A stretch of 64,000 nt of DNA from Micrococcus porci. GTDB lineage: Bacteria; Actinomycetota; Actinomycetes; Actinomycetales; Micrococcaceae. The notes beneath the pieces are model-generated. The model was not told where the DNA came from. It ran no database searches and saw only the letters and a program-made list of their open reading frames with translations. Of this stretch, positions 26,023 through 34,863 are shown piece after piece. Where the stretch lies: NCBI RefSeq assembly GCF_020097155.1, contig NZ_CP083691.1, positions 744,001 through 808,000 of the forward strand, in the 5' to 3' direction. Positions within the stretch are counted from its first letter, which is position 1; the number at the start of each line of letters is the position of its first letter. The position numbers and the translations under genes are program-made.

Positions 26023-26114
26023 GGGTGGGGTGGTCAGCTGAGGCTGGGCGCGGCTGAACTAGGCTGGCGCAGAGGTGGGTGCAACGAGGCAGCCGGGGGG
26101 TGAGGGAGTGACGC

Positions 26115-27056
26115 GTGGTGGAGCCGGACGGGCTGCGGGAAACGGCCATTCAGTGGTTGATCGAGCGGACGCTGGACCGGCAGGTAAGCCTCACTCGCGA
26201 AGACATCGCGGACTTCCGGTTCCAGGGTGAGCCGTTCCGCCTCATCCCCTCGTATCAGGGCATTTGGAAGCCGGCTCGGTTTGAGGCCACGTTGTCCATC
26301 GTGACGACGTACCGGGCCCCCGGCCAGGAACGCCCCTACAACGACGCTCTGGGCGAGGATGGGCTGCACCGCTACAAGTGGCGTGGTGACAACCCCAACC
26401 ATCCTGAGAATGTGGGCCTGCGACGTGCCATGGAGCGGCAGCTGCCCATCATGTGGTTCACGGGTGTGGGTGGAAAGCCGCCGCAGTATCAGGTGACGGC
26501 GCCGGTCTACATCGTGAATGAAGAGCGTGACCGTCAGCAGTTTGTTCTCGCCCCGTTAGAGGATGCCAGCGAGATTCCCGAGCGCGGCGAGGGCTCGGAA
26601 ATGGTCACGGCCCTGCGGCGCTACATGAAGCGCGAAACCGTGGTGCGACTGCATCAGCCGGTTTTCCGCTCCACCGTTCTCGTGGCCTATGAGGACCACT
26701 GCGCGGTCTGCAATTTCGCCCATTCCGAGCTGCTCGATGCCGCACACATCGTCCCTGACTCCGAGGAGGAGGGCGTCCCCGACGTCACCAACGGCATGGC
26801 GCTGTGCAAGATCCACCATGCTGCGTTTGATCGGCGGTTCCTCGGGATCCGGCCAACCAAGGACGTGCCCGTCGTCGAAATCCGCCAGGACCTGCTGGAC
26901 GAGGTGGATGGACCGATGCTGCGCCACGGGCTGCAGGAGCTGCACGGCAAGCCGTTGATGAAGGTGCCGAGTCGGCGGGCGGATCGCCCCGGCACCGACA
27001 AGCTCGTCTGGGCGTACGAGCGGTTCCTGAACGCCACTGCAGCCGACGTCGCCTGA
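26115..27056 (+). CDS. HNH endonuclease (restriction-like)
   Basis: A 313-residue protein. The C-terminal third is an HNH nuclease with zinc knuckle C196-AV-C199, LLDAAHIVPDSEEEGVPDVTNGMALCKIHHAAFDRRFLGI (AAH, N and H catalytic positions). The N-terminal part (FRLIPSYQGIWKPARFEATLSIVTTYRAPGQERPYND) resembles target-recognition parts of HNH restriction enzymes. No methyltransferase lies nearby, so it is either a modification-dependent enzyme or an orphan. Base composition is visibly less GC-rich than its neighbours, a sign of transfer. GAGGGAG precedes the GTG. Confidence 0.85.
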   Translation: MVEPDGLRETAIQWLIERTLDRQVSLTREDIADFRFQGEPFRLIPSYQGIWKPARFEATLSIVTTYRAPGQERPYNDALGEDGLHRYKWRGDNPNHPENVGLRRAMERQLPIMWFTGVGGKPPQYQVTAPVYIVNEERDRQQFVLAPLEDASEIPERGEGSEMVTALRRYMKRETVVRLHQPVFRSTVLVAYEDHCAVCNFAHSELLDAAHIVPDSEEEGVPDVTNGMALCKIHHAAFDRRFLGIRPTKDVPVVEIRQDLLDEVDGPMLRHGLQELHGKPLMKVPSRRADRPGTDKLVWAYERFLNATAADVA

Positions 27057-27113
27057 CCGCCTGTCACATTCGCCCCGCCCCTGGCCTTCGCGCGCCCCTC
27101 ATAACCACCATGA

Positions 27114-27867
27114 GTGATGCGCGTCACTCCGCCCCTCGCCAGCCTCGCCGCGCTCACGATCGCCCTGAACCTGCCCCGGCCCCGGCCCGGCTGCAGGAGC
27201 TGGGGGCCGACGTCGCCACGTGCTCCCGCCCGCCGGCGGCCCCATGGCGCAGATGAGCCCGTCCCACTACGCGGACCTGCACGAGGGGCAGCGCGTGGCC
27301 ACCCTGGACCTCAAGACCGACGCCCGCGCGTCTACCAGGTGGACGTCGTCGGGTTCGCGGGGGAGCGCGCCGGCGTCCCCGGCCACGACCTCACCTACCA
27401 GGCCGAGACCGGCCTGCTCCTCTCCGGGGAGAGCCAGACCCCCACCCTGCCGCGCGCCCTCGTCGCGGACATGCACGGTGCCGAGCAGGCCGTCAGCACC
27501 GCCCCCGCCCTGCTCCTCGCCCGGGACCGCGCCGGCCGCGACGCCCCCGGAGGCCACGCCCGCGTGTCCCTCGCGGAGGCCGCGGCCGCCGTCGGGATCC
27601 CCTCCCGCCACGGACTGCTCGCCCCCGACGCCCTCCTCGGCGGCGGTACCCCCTACTACGCCGTGTACCGGGCGGCCGAGGGCCACGTGGCCGTCGGCGC
27701 CCTCGAGCCCCACTTCTCCGACGCCCTGCGCGCCGAGCTGGACCTGCCCGCCGGCGCTGGCGACGACCTCGCGGCCGCCCTGTCCGCCGCCCTCACCGCG
27801 CGCCCGGCCCGGGACTGGCAGGAGTGGGGCGAGGAGCGCGGCATCCCCACTGGCCGAGGTGCGGTGA
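27114..27867 (+). pseudogene. Broken family III CoA-transferase / racemase gene
   Basis: Homologous to the intact gene at 16973 but in pieces. LTIALNLPRP (about 27150) lies in one frame, LPPAGGPMAQ...ADLHEGQRVATLDLKTDA (27222-27330) in another, then YQVDVVGFAGERAGVPGHDLTYQAETG onward returns to the first, and the end shifts again to PLAEVR-stop at 27867. The equivalent of about 45 residues (the DGDRARMEELLAGAD... part of the intact copy) is deleted around 27330. The catalytic HD is still readable, so decay is recent. Confidence 0.85.
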
Positions 27868-27904
27868 ACGGCCAGCCCCGCTGAACGGCCAGCCGCACTG
27901 AACG

Positions 27905-27965
27905 GACGAGCCCCGCAGAGCAGACGATTCAGGCGGTGGAGACCGTTCCGTCTGCGGGGCTCGTC
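27905..27965. repeat. Intergenic palindrome (GACGAGCCCCGC family)
   Basis: Perfect 15-bp arms GACGAGCCCCGCAGA (27905-27919) and its complement (27951-27965) around 31 nt that contain a second pairing option (CAGACG/CGTCTG). The outer part matches the palindromes at 29998 and 31171, the inner GCAGA part those at 48065, 49191 and 53921, so it links the two subfamilies. It lies in the decay zone. Confidence 0.85.
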
Positions 27966-28046
27966 GCCAGGGGAGGGGACGCGGGAGCCTCAACGGCGCG
28001 GCCCGGCCCGACACCGAACGGAGCACCGGAACGAAAGTGCACCACC

Positions 28047-28312
28047 GTGAAGACCGTCGGGTCCCTCGCCACCGCCCCCCCCAGACCGGCCTGACCATCA
28101 CGGAGGTGGAGCTCCACGACGTCCGCGCCGAGGCGAGCTTCGACATCGGCTCCACCCTGCCCAAGGGCAACACGATCACGACGACCGTGGAGGGCGAGCC
28201 CATCCCCCGTGTGTTCATCCCGCGCCTCACGGACCTGCCCCGTCGACCAGATCAACCAGGCGTTCGCGGGCTCCGCGACGGGCGGGACCGTCAAGCCCGT
28301 TGTGGTCGTCGA
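28047..28312 (+). pseudogene. Remnant of a zinc-dependent aryl-alcohol dehydrogenase
   Basis: The GTG frame gives [11 protein letters not shown], and after a frameshift in a C-run [13 protein letters not shown], the N-terminus of MDR alcohol dehydrogenases (benzyl/aryl type). It then jumps to [33 protein letters not shown], and after another shift [21 protein letters not shown], the C-terminal end of the same family. The catalytic and zinc-binding domains, some 250 residues, are deleted. It directly precedes an intact aldehyde dehydrogenase, as benzyl-alcohol and benzaldehyde dehydrogenase genes are often paired. Confidence 0.8.
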
Positions 28313-28459
28313 CCAGGCATGCCCCCCCCGCACCGTCCCGACGGCTGGGCCCCGGAACCCTCCCCGAGAACTCCCAGCCCCGCGCCCTTCGGCAAGCCCC
28401 CTCTGGGAGGTGTGGGCTGTGGAACAGACATCCCGCACGTCTCGCAAAGGAGCATCATC

Positions 28460-29935
28460 ATGACCCCCACCACCCACGCCTCCGGCACGTTCCTCGGCAA
28501 CGACGTCGGCAAGCAGTTCATCGCCGGCCAGTGGCGCGACGGCGCTGCCGGCAGCACGAAGCAGGACGTGAACCCGTACGACGACTCCGTGGTCGCCGAG
28601 TTCGCCCTTGCCTCCGAAGCGGACCTCGACGAGGCCTACCGCTCCGCCGCCGAGGCTCAGAAGGGGTGGGCGGAGACCGGGCCGAAGGAGCGTGCCGCCG
28701 TCATGCGCCGCGCCGCCGAGCTGCTCGAGGAGCACCGCGACGAGGTCGTGGACTGGCTCGTGCAGGAGGCCGGCTCCACGGTGATCAAGGCGAACATCGA
28801 GGTCTCGCTGGCCATCGCCATCACCGAGGAGGCCGCCACGTTCCCCACGCGCGTGCACGGCAAGATCTTCGACTCCAACACCTCGAACCGCGAGTCCCGC
28901 GTCTACCGCTCGCCCATCGGCGTCGTCGGCGTGATCTCCCCCTGGAACTTCCCGCTGCACCTGTCCCAGCGCTCCGTCGCACCCGCGCTGGCGCTGGGCA
29001 ACGCCGTCGTCATCAAGCCCGCCTCGGACACCCCGGTGACCGGGGGCACCCTGATCGCGCGCCTCTTCGAGCAGGCCGGTCTGCCCGCGGGCGTGCTGTC
29101 CGTGGTGGTGGGCGCCGGCTCCGAGATCGGCGACGCGTTCGTGAAGCACCCCGTGCCGCGCCTCATCTCCTTCACCGGGTCCACCCCGGTGGGCAAGCAG
29201 GTGGCCGCCAACGCCGTGCTGGGCGAGAACATCAAGAAGGTCGCGCTCGAGCTCGGCGGCAACGCCCCGCTGGTGGTGCTCGACGACGCCGACCTGGACA
29301 CCGCCGTGGAGCAGGCTGTCACGGGCGGCTACCTGCACTCGGGGCAGATCTGCATGTCCACGCAGCGCGTGATCGTCGACGCGAAGGTCTACGACGAGTT
29401 CCTGCCGAAGTACGAGCAGGCCGTGAAGGCGCTCAAGGTGGGCGATCCGCGGGGTGAGGGCGTGCTGGTGGGCCCGATCATCAACGACTCCCAAGTGGAG
29501 GGCCTGCAGAAGAAGATCGCCTCGGCCGAGGCCGACGGCGCGCGGGCGCTGGTCGGCGGCGAGGTCGAGGGCCGCGTGGTCCCGCCCTTCGTGTGGGTGG
29601 ACGTGGACCCGGACATGGAGATCGCCAAGGAGGAGATCTTCGGTCCCATGACCGTGGTCCTGAAGGCCCGGGACGAGGAGCACGCCCTCGAGCTGGCCAA
29701 CCACCACGAGTTCGGCCTGTCCTCGTCCGTGTTCACGCAGGACACGGGCCGCGGCGTGCGATTCGCCCAGCGGGTGGCCGCCGGCATGACGTTCGTGAAC
29801 GAGATGACCGTGCAGGACGAGGCTCACGTGGCCTTCGGCGGCGCGAGGAACTCCGGCCTGGGCCGCTTCAACGGCGAGTGGGCCGTCGAGGAGTTCACCA
29901 CCGACCACACGATCGGCGTGACGACCGTGGGCTGA
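28460..29935 (+). CDS. Aldehyde dehydrogenase (aromatic aldehyde type)
   Basis: A 491-residue NAD(P)-dependent aldehyde dehydrogenase: [33 protein letters not shown] (cofactor and Asn), [11 protein letters not shown], catalytic Glu in [15 protein letters not shown] and nucleophile Cys in [22 protein letters not shown]. It oxidises aldehydes to acids. The [25 protein letters not shown] segment and the preceding alcohol-dehydrogenase remnant suggest benzaldehyde- or vanillin-like substrates. AAAGGAG lies 8 nt before ATG 28460. Its partner dehydrogenase has decayed, so the pathway is now incomplete here. Confidence 0.9.
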   Translation: MTPTTHASGTFLGNDVGKQFIAGQWRDGAAGSTKQDVNPYDDSVVAEFALASEADLDEAYRSAAEAQKGWAETGPKERAAVMRRAAELLEEHRDEVVDWLVQEAGSTVIKANIEVSLAIAITEEAATFPTRVHGKIFDSNTSNRESRVYRSPIGVVGVISPWNFPLHLSQRSVAPALALGNAVVIKPASDTPVTGGTLIARLFEQAGLPAGVLSVVVGAGSEIGDAFVKHPVPRLISFTGSTPVGKQVAANAVLGENIKKVALELGGNAPLVVLDDADLDTAVEQAVTGGYLHSGQICMSTQRVIVDAKVYDEFLPKYEQAVKALKVGDPRGEGVLVGPIINDSQVEGLQKKIASAEADGARALVGGEVEGRVVPPFVWVDVDPDMEIAKEEIFGPMTVVLKARDEEHALELANHHEFGLSSSVFTQDTGRGVRFAQRVAAGMTFVNEMTVQDEAHVAFGGARNSGLGRFNGEWAVEEFTTDHTIGVTTVG

Positions 29936-29997
29936 GCAAGGAGAAGGCTCCGGCGTCGGGCTGACTGCCCCCGCGGCGCCCGGCACCTCCCTGCCCC

Positions 29998-30058
29998 GAC
30001 GAGCCCCGCGTACGCGACGGATTCCGGACATGGAACCGTCGCGTACGCGGGGCTCGTC
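29998..30058. repeat. Long palindrome upstream of DUF559 gene A
   Basis: Perfect 23-bp arms (29998-30020 and 30036-30058) starting GACGAGCCCCGCGTACG, with TTCC/GGAA continuing the stem after one bulged base. It lies 62 nt after the aldehyde dehydrogenase stop and 109 nt before the DUF559 start. Near-identical in sequence to 31171-31231 on the other side of that gene. Confidence 0.93.
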
Positions 30059-30167
30059 CTGTGGGGAGGGGGGTGAGGGTCCTGCACAGGTCGATCCACC
30101 CCTGCGGCTGCCCCCAGATCGCACCGGCGCACGACTGTGTCGGCCGCAGCCCCGCCACGCTGGGTCC

Positions 30168-31154
30168 ATGGCAGACCCCTCCCGCGCGACCCCGCCGCGC
30201 CTCGTCACCACCGCGACGCTCCGGAGCCGGGGCGTCGCCCCGTGGGAGCTGCGCCGACGGGAGTACACGGGCCGTGGGCGCTCGCTGTGGGGCGCCGCGG
30301 GCGTCGAGTTCACCCTCCTGGACCACGTGCGGGCCCTGCAGGAACTCCACCCGACGGGGGTCTTCTCGCACGCCACCGCCGCGAGGCTGTGGGGGATGTG
30401 GCTGCCGCGGGACCTGCTGCAGGAGCCGTCCGTGGACATCGCCAAGGTGAAGGGCCGCGGCGGGTGGCCGAGCAGGGAGGGCATCCGGGGGCACCACCTC
30501 GATCCGGCTGCTCAGGTGGTGCGGCTCCACGGGGTCCGCGTCACCTCCCCTGCATGGACGTGGGTCGACCTCGCGGCGCGTCTCAGCGTGGAGGACCTCG
30601 TCGTGGCGGGGGACAGCCTGCTGCCGGACGAGCACGGCGCCACCGCGCGATCCCTCGGGCGACTCCCCTGCCGCGCCTCGACCGTGGCCGAGCTGCGCCG
30701 CACGGCCGCCACCCGGAAGAACGTGCGCGGCGTGGTGAGGGCCCGCCACGTCGTCGGCCTGCTGCGCGAGGGGGCCGACTCGCCTGCCGAGTCGCGACTG
30801 CGGCACCGGATCGTGGAGGCCGGATTCCCGGAGCCGGAGGTGAACCCGGCGCTCCGTCTGCACGACGGCCGGATCGTCCGTCCGGACCTCTGCTGGAGGG
30901 CGCTGCGGATGTGCCTCGAGTTCGACGGAGACCACCACCGCACGGAGAGGGCGCAGTGGCAGGAGGACCGGGCCCGCCGCCGGGGCCTCGAGGCCGACGG
31001 CTGGAGTGTGACATGGGTGGCGGGGGAGGTGTTCACGCGCGCGGGGTGGGGCCGCTTCCGCGGCGACCTCGCCGCCACCATGCGGCGTCAGGCCCACCAG
31101 GAGGGGGTGGTCCTGCCGCCGTCGCTGCCGGGGGAGGAGGCGTCGTTGTGGTGA
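30168..31154 (+). CDS. AbiEi-like wHTH plus DUF559 (Vsr-like nuclease fold) protein A
   Basis: A 328-residue protein. The N-terminal 100 residues (LVTTATLRSRGVAPWELRRREYTGRGRSLWG...GVFSHATAARLWGMWLP) resemble the winged-helix AbiEi antitoxin-type domain. The C-terminal 110 residues are DUF559, a PD-(D/E)xK/Vsr-like fold: ESRLRHRIVEAGFPEPEVNP, D240 in IVRPDLCW, E251/D253 in MCLEFDGDHHRT, then WQEDRARRRGLEADGWSVTWV. All expected acidic positions are present. It is bracketed by matching palindromes (29998-30058 and 31171-31231). A paralog with the same layout lies at 48191. The role is unknown; a nuclease acting on the palindromes is a hypothesis. Confidence 0.85.
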   Translation: MADPSRATPPRLVTTATLRSRGVAPWELRRREYTGRGRSLWGAAGVEFTLLDHVRALQELHPTGVFSHATAARLWGMWLPRDLLQEPSVDIAKVKGRGGWPSREGIRGHHLDPAAQVVRLHGVRVTSPAWTWVDLAARLSVEDLVVAGDSLLPDEHGATARSLGRLPCRASTVAELRRTAATRKNVRGVVRARHVVGLLREGADSPAESRLRHRIVEAGFPEPEVNPALRLHDGRIVRPDLCWRALRMCLEFDGDHHRTERAQWQEDRARRRGLEADGWSVTWVAGEVFTRAGWGRFRGDLAATMRRQAHQEGVVLPPSLPGEEASLW

Positions 31155-31170
31155 TCCGGCCCGGAACGCG

Positions 31171-31231
31171 GACGAGCCCCGCGTACGGGACGGTTTCCGG
31201 TCACGGAACCGTCCCGTACGCGGGGCTCGTC
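31171..31231. repeat. Long palindrome downstream of DUF559 gene A
   Basis: Perfect 25-bp arms (31171-31195 and 31207-31231) beginning GACGAGCCCCGCGTACG. It starts 16 nt after the DUF559 stop and converges with the UPF0371 gene. It shares almost all its sequence with the palindrome at 29998; differences are compensated on both arms (C-G to G-C), which argues for selection on pairing. Confidence 0.93.
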
Positions 31232-31257
31232 GCTCGCGGGGGGCAGGGGGCGCAGGG

Positions 31258-32784
31258 TCACCGCTTCCGGTACAGCCCCTTCTTCTGGAACACGGGCTCG
31301 CTGGTCACCAGCATCCCGAGGCTCCGGAAGATCCCCTCGTCCACGGAGCCGAGGATGGTGGTGGTGTGCACGTCGCAGCCCTCGAGGCTGGCCAGCTGCT
31401 CGACGGCTGCCTTCGCGTTCTCGTCGGTCGCCGCGGACACGGACAGCGCGATCAGCACCTCGTCCGTGTGCAGGCGCGGGTTCTTCGAGCCGAGGTGCTG
31501 CGTCTTGAGCGTCTGGATCGGCTCGATGGACGCGGGGGAGAGCAGGTGCGCGTCGTCGTCGATGCCGGCCAGGACCTTGAGCGCGTTGAGCACCATCGCG
31601 GCGGAGCAGCCCAGGAGCTCGGAGGTCTTGCCGGTCACGATCGTGCCGTCGGCCAGCTCCAGGGCGGCGCCCGGCTCCCCGGTGCGCTCGGCCACCAGCT
31701 GCGCGGCACCCACCACCGGGCGGTCCTCCGAGCTCAGACCCAGCTTGGACATCACCAGGGCTGCGCGCTCGGACTCGGTGTCGTCGGCGCCCTCGAGGGC
31801 TTCGTTCACCTGCGCCTTGTAGTAGCGGCGGATGATCTCCTGCTCCGCGGCGGCCCGGCACACGGCGTCGTCCACGATCGCGGCGCCGGCCATGTTCACG
31901 CCCATGTCCGTGGGGGACTTGTACGGGGTGGTGCCGGTGACCTTCTCCAGCAGCGCGGAGAGCAGCGGGAACACCTCGACGTCGCGGTTGTAGGACGTCA
32001 CCTTCTCGCCGTACTCGGCCAGGTGGAACGGGTCGATCAGGTTGATGTCGTCCAGGTCCACGGTCGCGGCCTCGTAGGCGGCGTTCACGGGGTGCTCGAG
32101 CGGCAGGTTCCAGATCGGGAACGTCTCGAACTTGGCGTAGCCGGCGGGGATGCCGCGCTGGCGGTCGTTGTACACCTGGCTCAGGCACGTCGCGAGCTTG
32201 CCGGAGCCCGGGCCCGGGGCGGTCACGACGACGAGGTCTCGCGTGGTCTCCGACCACTCGTTGGCGCCAAAGCCCTGCTCCGAGACGATCGTGGCCATCG
32301 CGTGCGGGTAGCCGGGGATCACGCGGTGGCGGGCGACCTTCAGACCGAGGCGCCCGAGCTTCTCGATGAACGCCAGGGCCAGGTGGTTGGAGTCCTCCAG
32401 CTGCGTCACGACGACGTGCTCCACCAGGAAGCCGCGCTCGCGGAACACGTCCACGAGGCGCAGGACGTCCTCCTCGTAGGTGATGCCGAGGTCGGCGCGG
32501 ACCTTGTTGCGCTCGAGGTCCTTGGCGTTGAAGCAGACGAGGATCTCGGTCTCGTCCTTGATGCGGTCCAGCATCGCGATCTTGTTGTCCGGGGTGAAGC
32601 CGGGCAGGACGCGGGAGGCGTGGAGGTCGTCGAAGAGCTTGCCGCCCATCTCCAGGTAGAGCTTCCCGCCGAGCTGGCGGCGGCGCTCCTGGATGTGCTG
32701 GGACTGGAGGGCGATGTACTGCTCGCGGTCGAACCCGAGGGGGCGCGAGATCTTCTGGGGGGCCATGTCAGCGGTGCCGGTCAT
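31258..32784 (-). CDS. UPF0371 / DUF1846 family protein
   Basis: A 508-residue protein matching the UPF0371 family along its length: [104 protein letters not shown] (a P-loop-like glycine-rich turn) and [11 protein letters not shown]. Biochemical function of the family is not settled. GGAGG sits 4 nt before ATG 32784; ATG 32766 is the alternative. Confidence 0.88.
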   Translation of the reverse strand: MTGTADMAPQKISRPLGFDREQYIALQSQHIQERRRQLGGKLYLEMGGKLFDDLHASRVLPGFTPDNKIAMLDRIKDETEILVCFNAKDLERNKVRADLGITYEEDVLRLVDVFRERGFLVEHVVVTQLEDSNHLALAFIEKLGRLGLKVARHRVIPGYPHAMATIVSEQGFGANEWSETTRDLVVVTAPGPGSGKLATCLSQVYNDRQRGIPAGYAKFETFPIWNLPLEHPVNAAYEAATVDLDDINLIDPFHLAEYGEKVTSYNRDVEVFPLLSALLEKVTGTTPYKSPTDMGVNMAGAAIVDDAVCRAAAEQEIIRRYYKAQVNEALEGADDTESERAALVMSKLGLSSEDRPVVGAAQLVAERTGEPGAALELADGTIVTGKTSELLGCSAAMVLNALKVLAGIDDDAHLLSPASIEPIQTLKTQHLGSKNPRLHTDEVLIALSVSAATDENAKAAVEQLASLEGCDVHTTTILGSVDEGIFRSLGMLVTSEPVFQKKGLYRKR

Positions 32785-32849
32785 GGACCTCCAGCATAGA
32801 CCTGTTCGCGGGGTGCGCGTGCGCGGCCCGGCATCGGGCCCCGCGTCCC

Positions 32850-33863
32850 TCAGTCCCTCGAGTCCTCGGGGTCGTCCGCGATCCAGTCGTGTTCGGGGTC
32901 GTCGAAGCTGCGTGTGCGCCCGGTGCGCAGGTCGGTGACGTCCATGACGCCGGTGCCGCGGTCCAGGCGCACCTGCTGGTGCGAGGCGGGGTCGACGACG
33001 GTGATCGTCTGGGTCTGCGGGTCGTAGTCGTCCACCCGCACCTGGTCCTCGTACTCCTGCCGCGGTCCGTAGGACCCGTGCGTGTCGTCGTCGGGGAAGG
33101 CGGGGGCGCCGGGGGCGCGCAGCCGGCGCTCGAGGGTGCGCTCCACCCGGCGGGCGGCCGCCTCCTGCGCCTGCGTGGCCAGGCGCCGCAGACGTTCGAG
33201 GGACTCCTTGTCCTGGGAGATCTCCGCGCCGAAGAACCGCCACTGGTAGCGGTAGGCGATCATCCGCACCGCGAAGATCAGGAACGCGATGAGGAAGCCC
33301 GTGAACGCGTTGAGCGCGCCGTTCATCGCCACCACGGTCGCCAGCACCGCGCCCAGGAACGTGGGGAGCACGTAGACGCCGCGGGGGTCGAAGATGGACG
33401 GGACCTCGTTGGCGACGATGTCCCGCAGCACGCCGCCGCCGAGCGCCGTGACCATCGCGATCACCACCGTGGACACCGGGTGCACGCCCATCGAGTGCGC
33501 CAGCAGGACGCCGGACACCGTGAAAAGGGCGAGCCCGGCGGCGTCGAACAGGGTGATGGTCAGGTTCAGTCGGTTCGGGTGGATCAGCTTGACGTACACG
33601 AGCAGGGAGACGAGCACCGGCGGGGCCAGGTAGACCGGGTTCTCCAGGGACGCGGGCAGACCGCGGTCCAGCAGGATGTCGCGGGTGAAGCCGCCGCCCA
33701 GCCCGGCCAGCAGGGACAGCGCCATCGAGCCCACCAGGTCGAACTGCTTGCGGGCCGCCAGCAGCGCACCCGAGGTGGCGAAGAAGAAGATCCCGATCAG
33801 GTCCAGGGTCGTGAGCAGCCACGGGACGTCGGTGAGGGTGGCGAAGAACTGCTGCACGTCCAC
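32850..33863 (-). CDS. TRIC-type cation channel family protein with long tail
   Basis: A 337-residue protein. Residues 15-220 form the seven-helix YadS/YicG (UPF0126) bacterial TRIC fold: two inverted triple-helix halves, each with a glycine kink ([12 protein letters not shown] and [19 protein letters not shown]). Bacterial TRICs are homotrimeric potassium-permeable channels. The last 115 residues are charged and partly coiled ([28 protein letters not shown]), absent in most relatives. A second TRIC gene follows upstream on the same strand, 71 nt away. Confidence 0.88.
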   Translation of the reverse strand: MDVQQFFATLTDVPWLLTTLDLIGIFFFATSGALLAARKQFDLVGSMALSLLAGLGGGFTRDILLDRGLPASLENPVYLAPPVLVSLLVYVKLIHPNRLNLTITLFDAAGLALFTVSGVLLAHSMGVHPVSTVVIAMVTALGGGVLRDIVANEVPSIFDPRGVYVLPTFLGAVLATVVAMNGALNAFTGFLIAFLIFAVRMIAYRYQWRFFGAEISQDKESLERLRRLATQAQEAAARRVERTLERRLRAPGAPAFPDDDTHGSYGPRQEYEDQVRVDDYDPQTQTITVVDPASHQQVRLDRGTGVMDVTDLRTGRTRSFDDPEHDWIADDPEDSRD

Positions 33864-33934
33864 GGCGGCTCCTTCCGTCGGGTCCGGGGTTCACCGGCCA
33901 TTGTCCCGTGCGGCCCGCACGGTGCCTCGTTTGT

Positions 33935-34831
33935 TCACCCGGGTGTCCCCGGGGGGACGCCCTCGTCGGCGCCGGGCGTCTCCTCGGTCGCTGGGGGGCC
34001 GTCCTCGCCGGGGTCGGCGGGCGGCCCGTCCTTGCCCTTGCGGTCGCGGATGTCCGGCACGGGCGGCTCGTCGTGCGGATCCAGGCGCTGGCGCTGGGTC
34101 TCCCCCGAGATCTCGGCCCCCGGGGCGAGCCACTCCCTGCGCAGCGACACCACGCGCAGCACGAGCACGAGCACCATCACCGCCGCCGAGGTCAGCGGGC
34201 CGAGGAGCTCCGCCTGGCCGAGGGCCGCCGTCGTGCCCGCGCCGAGGATGGCCGGCAGCGCGTACCAGCCACGCCCGCCGAACACGGCGGGCGGTTCCCC
34301 GGCGACGACGTCGCGCAGGATGCCGCCGCCGACGGCGGTCACCAGGCCCAGCACCGCGGCGGCGACCGGGCTCAGGCCGGCGAGCAGGGCGATGCGCGTT
34401 CCCACCACGCAGTACACGGCCAGGCCGACGGCGTCGAAGGCCATGACGGCGTGGTGGCCGCGCTCGCCGTCGAAGATCCGGAGGAACACCGCCAGCGACG
34501 CGACCGCCGGCAGGATCAGGTACCAGGGGTTGTCGAAGGCGGCGGGCACGTCCCGGCCGACCACGAGGTCACGGACGACGCCGCCGCCCGTGCCCACCAT
34601 GAGGGCCAGCAGCAGGGAGCCGACGATGTCGTAGCCCTTGCGCACGGCAAGGACGGCGCCCGAGATCGCGAAGAAGAACACGCCCACGAGGTCCACGGCG
34701 GTGATCGCCGCGGTGATCGCGTCGGCGAGCTCGCCGTGCGCGTCGATCGGCTCGGGCACGTCCCGTTCGAGCTCGGCGGGGTCCTTGGGGGCGGCGGACA
34801 GCAGCCACACGGGGAGAAGCGGAAGCAGCAC
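33935..34831 (-). CDS. TRIC-type cation channel family protein, second copy
   Basis: A 298-residue protein from GTG 34831 (the first start downstream of a GGGGGA; not strongly supported). Residues 45-240 repeat the TRIC fold: [42 protein letters not shown] and [20 protein letters not shown], then an acidic disordered tail ending in PPGTPG. Tandem with the TRIC gene at 32850 and clearly paralogous. Two different subunits might form distinct or mixed trimers; this is inference. Confidence 0.85.
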   Translation of the reverse strand: MLLPLLPVWLLSAAPKDPAELERDVPEPIDAHGELADAITAAITAVDLVGVFFFAISGAVLAVRKGYDIVGSLLLALMVGTGGGVVRDLVVGRDVPAAFDNPWYLILPAVASLAVFLRIFDGERGHHAVMAFDAVGLAVYCVVGTRIALLAGLSPVAAAVLGLVTAVGGGILRDVVAGEPPAVFGGRGWYALPAILGAGTTAALGQAELLGPLTSAAVMVLVLVLRVVSLRREWLAPGAEISGETQRQRLDPHDEPPVPDIRDRKGKDGPPADPGEDGPPATEETPGADEGVPPGTPG

Positions 34832-34863
34832 CCGCCCATCGTCCCCCGTCAGGCGGCCCCGGG

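Noticed and set aside
27905-31231. The long palindromes as plain intrinsic terminators
   Set aside because: Possible for the copies at gene ends, but the copy at 48065 lies in a divergent promoter gap, the sequences are conserved beyond what a terminator needs, and T-runs are absent. Kept as repeats, with terminator function not excluded.
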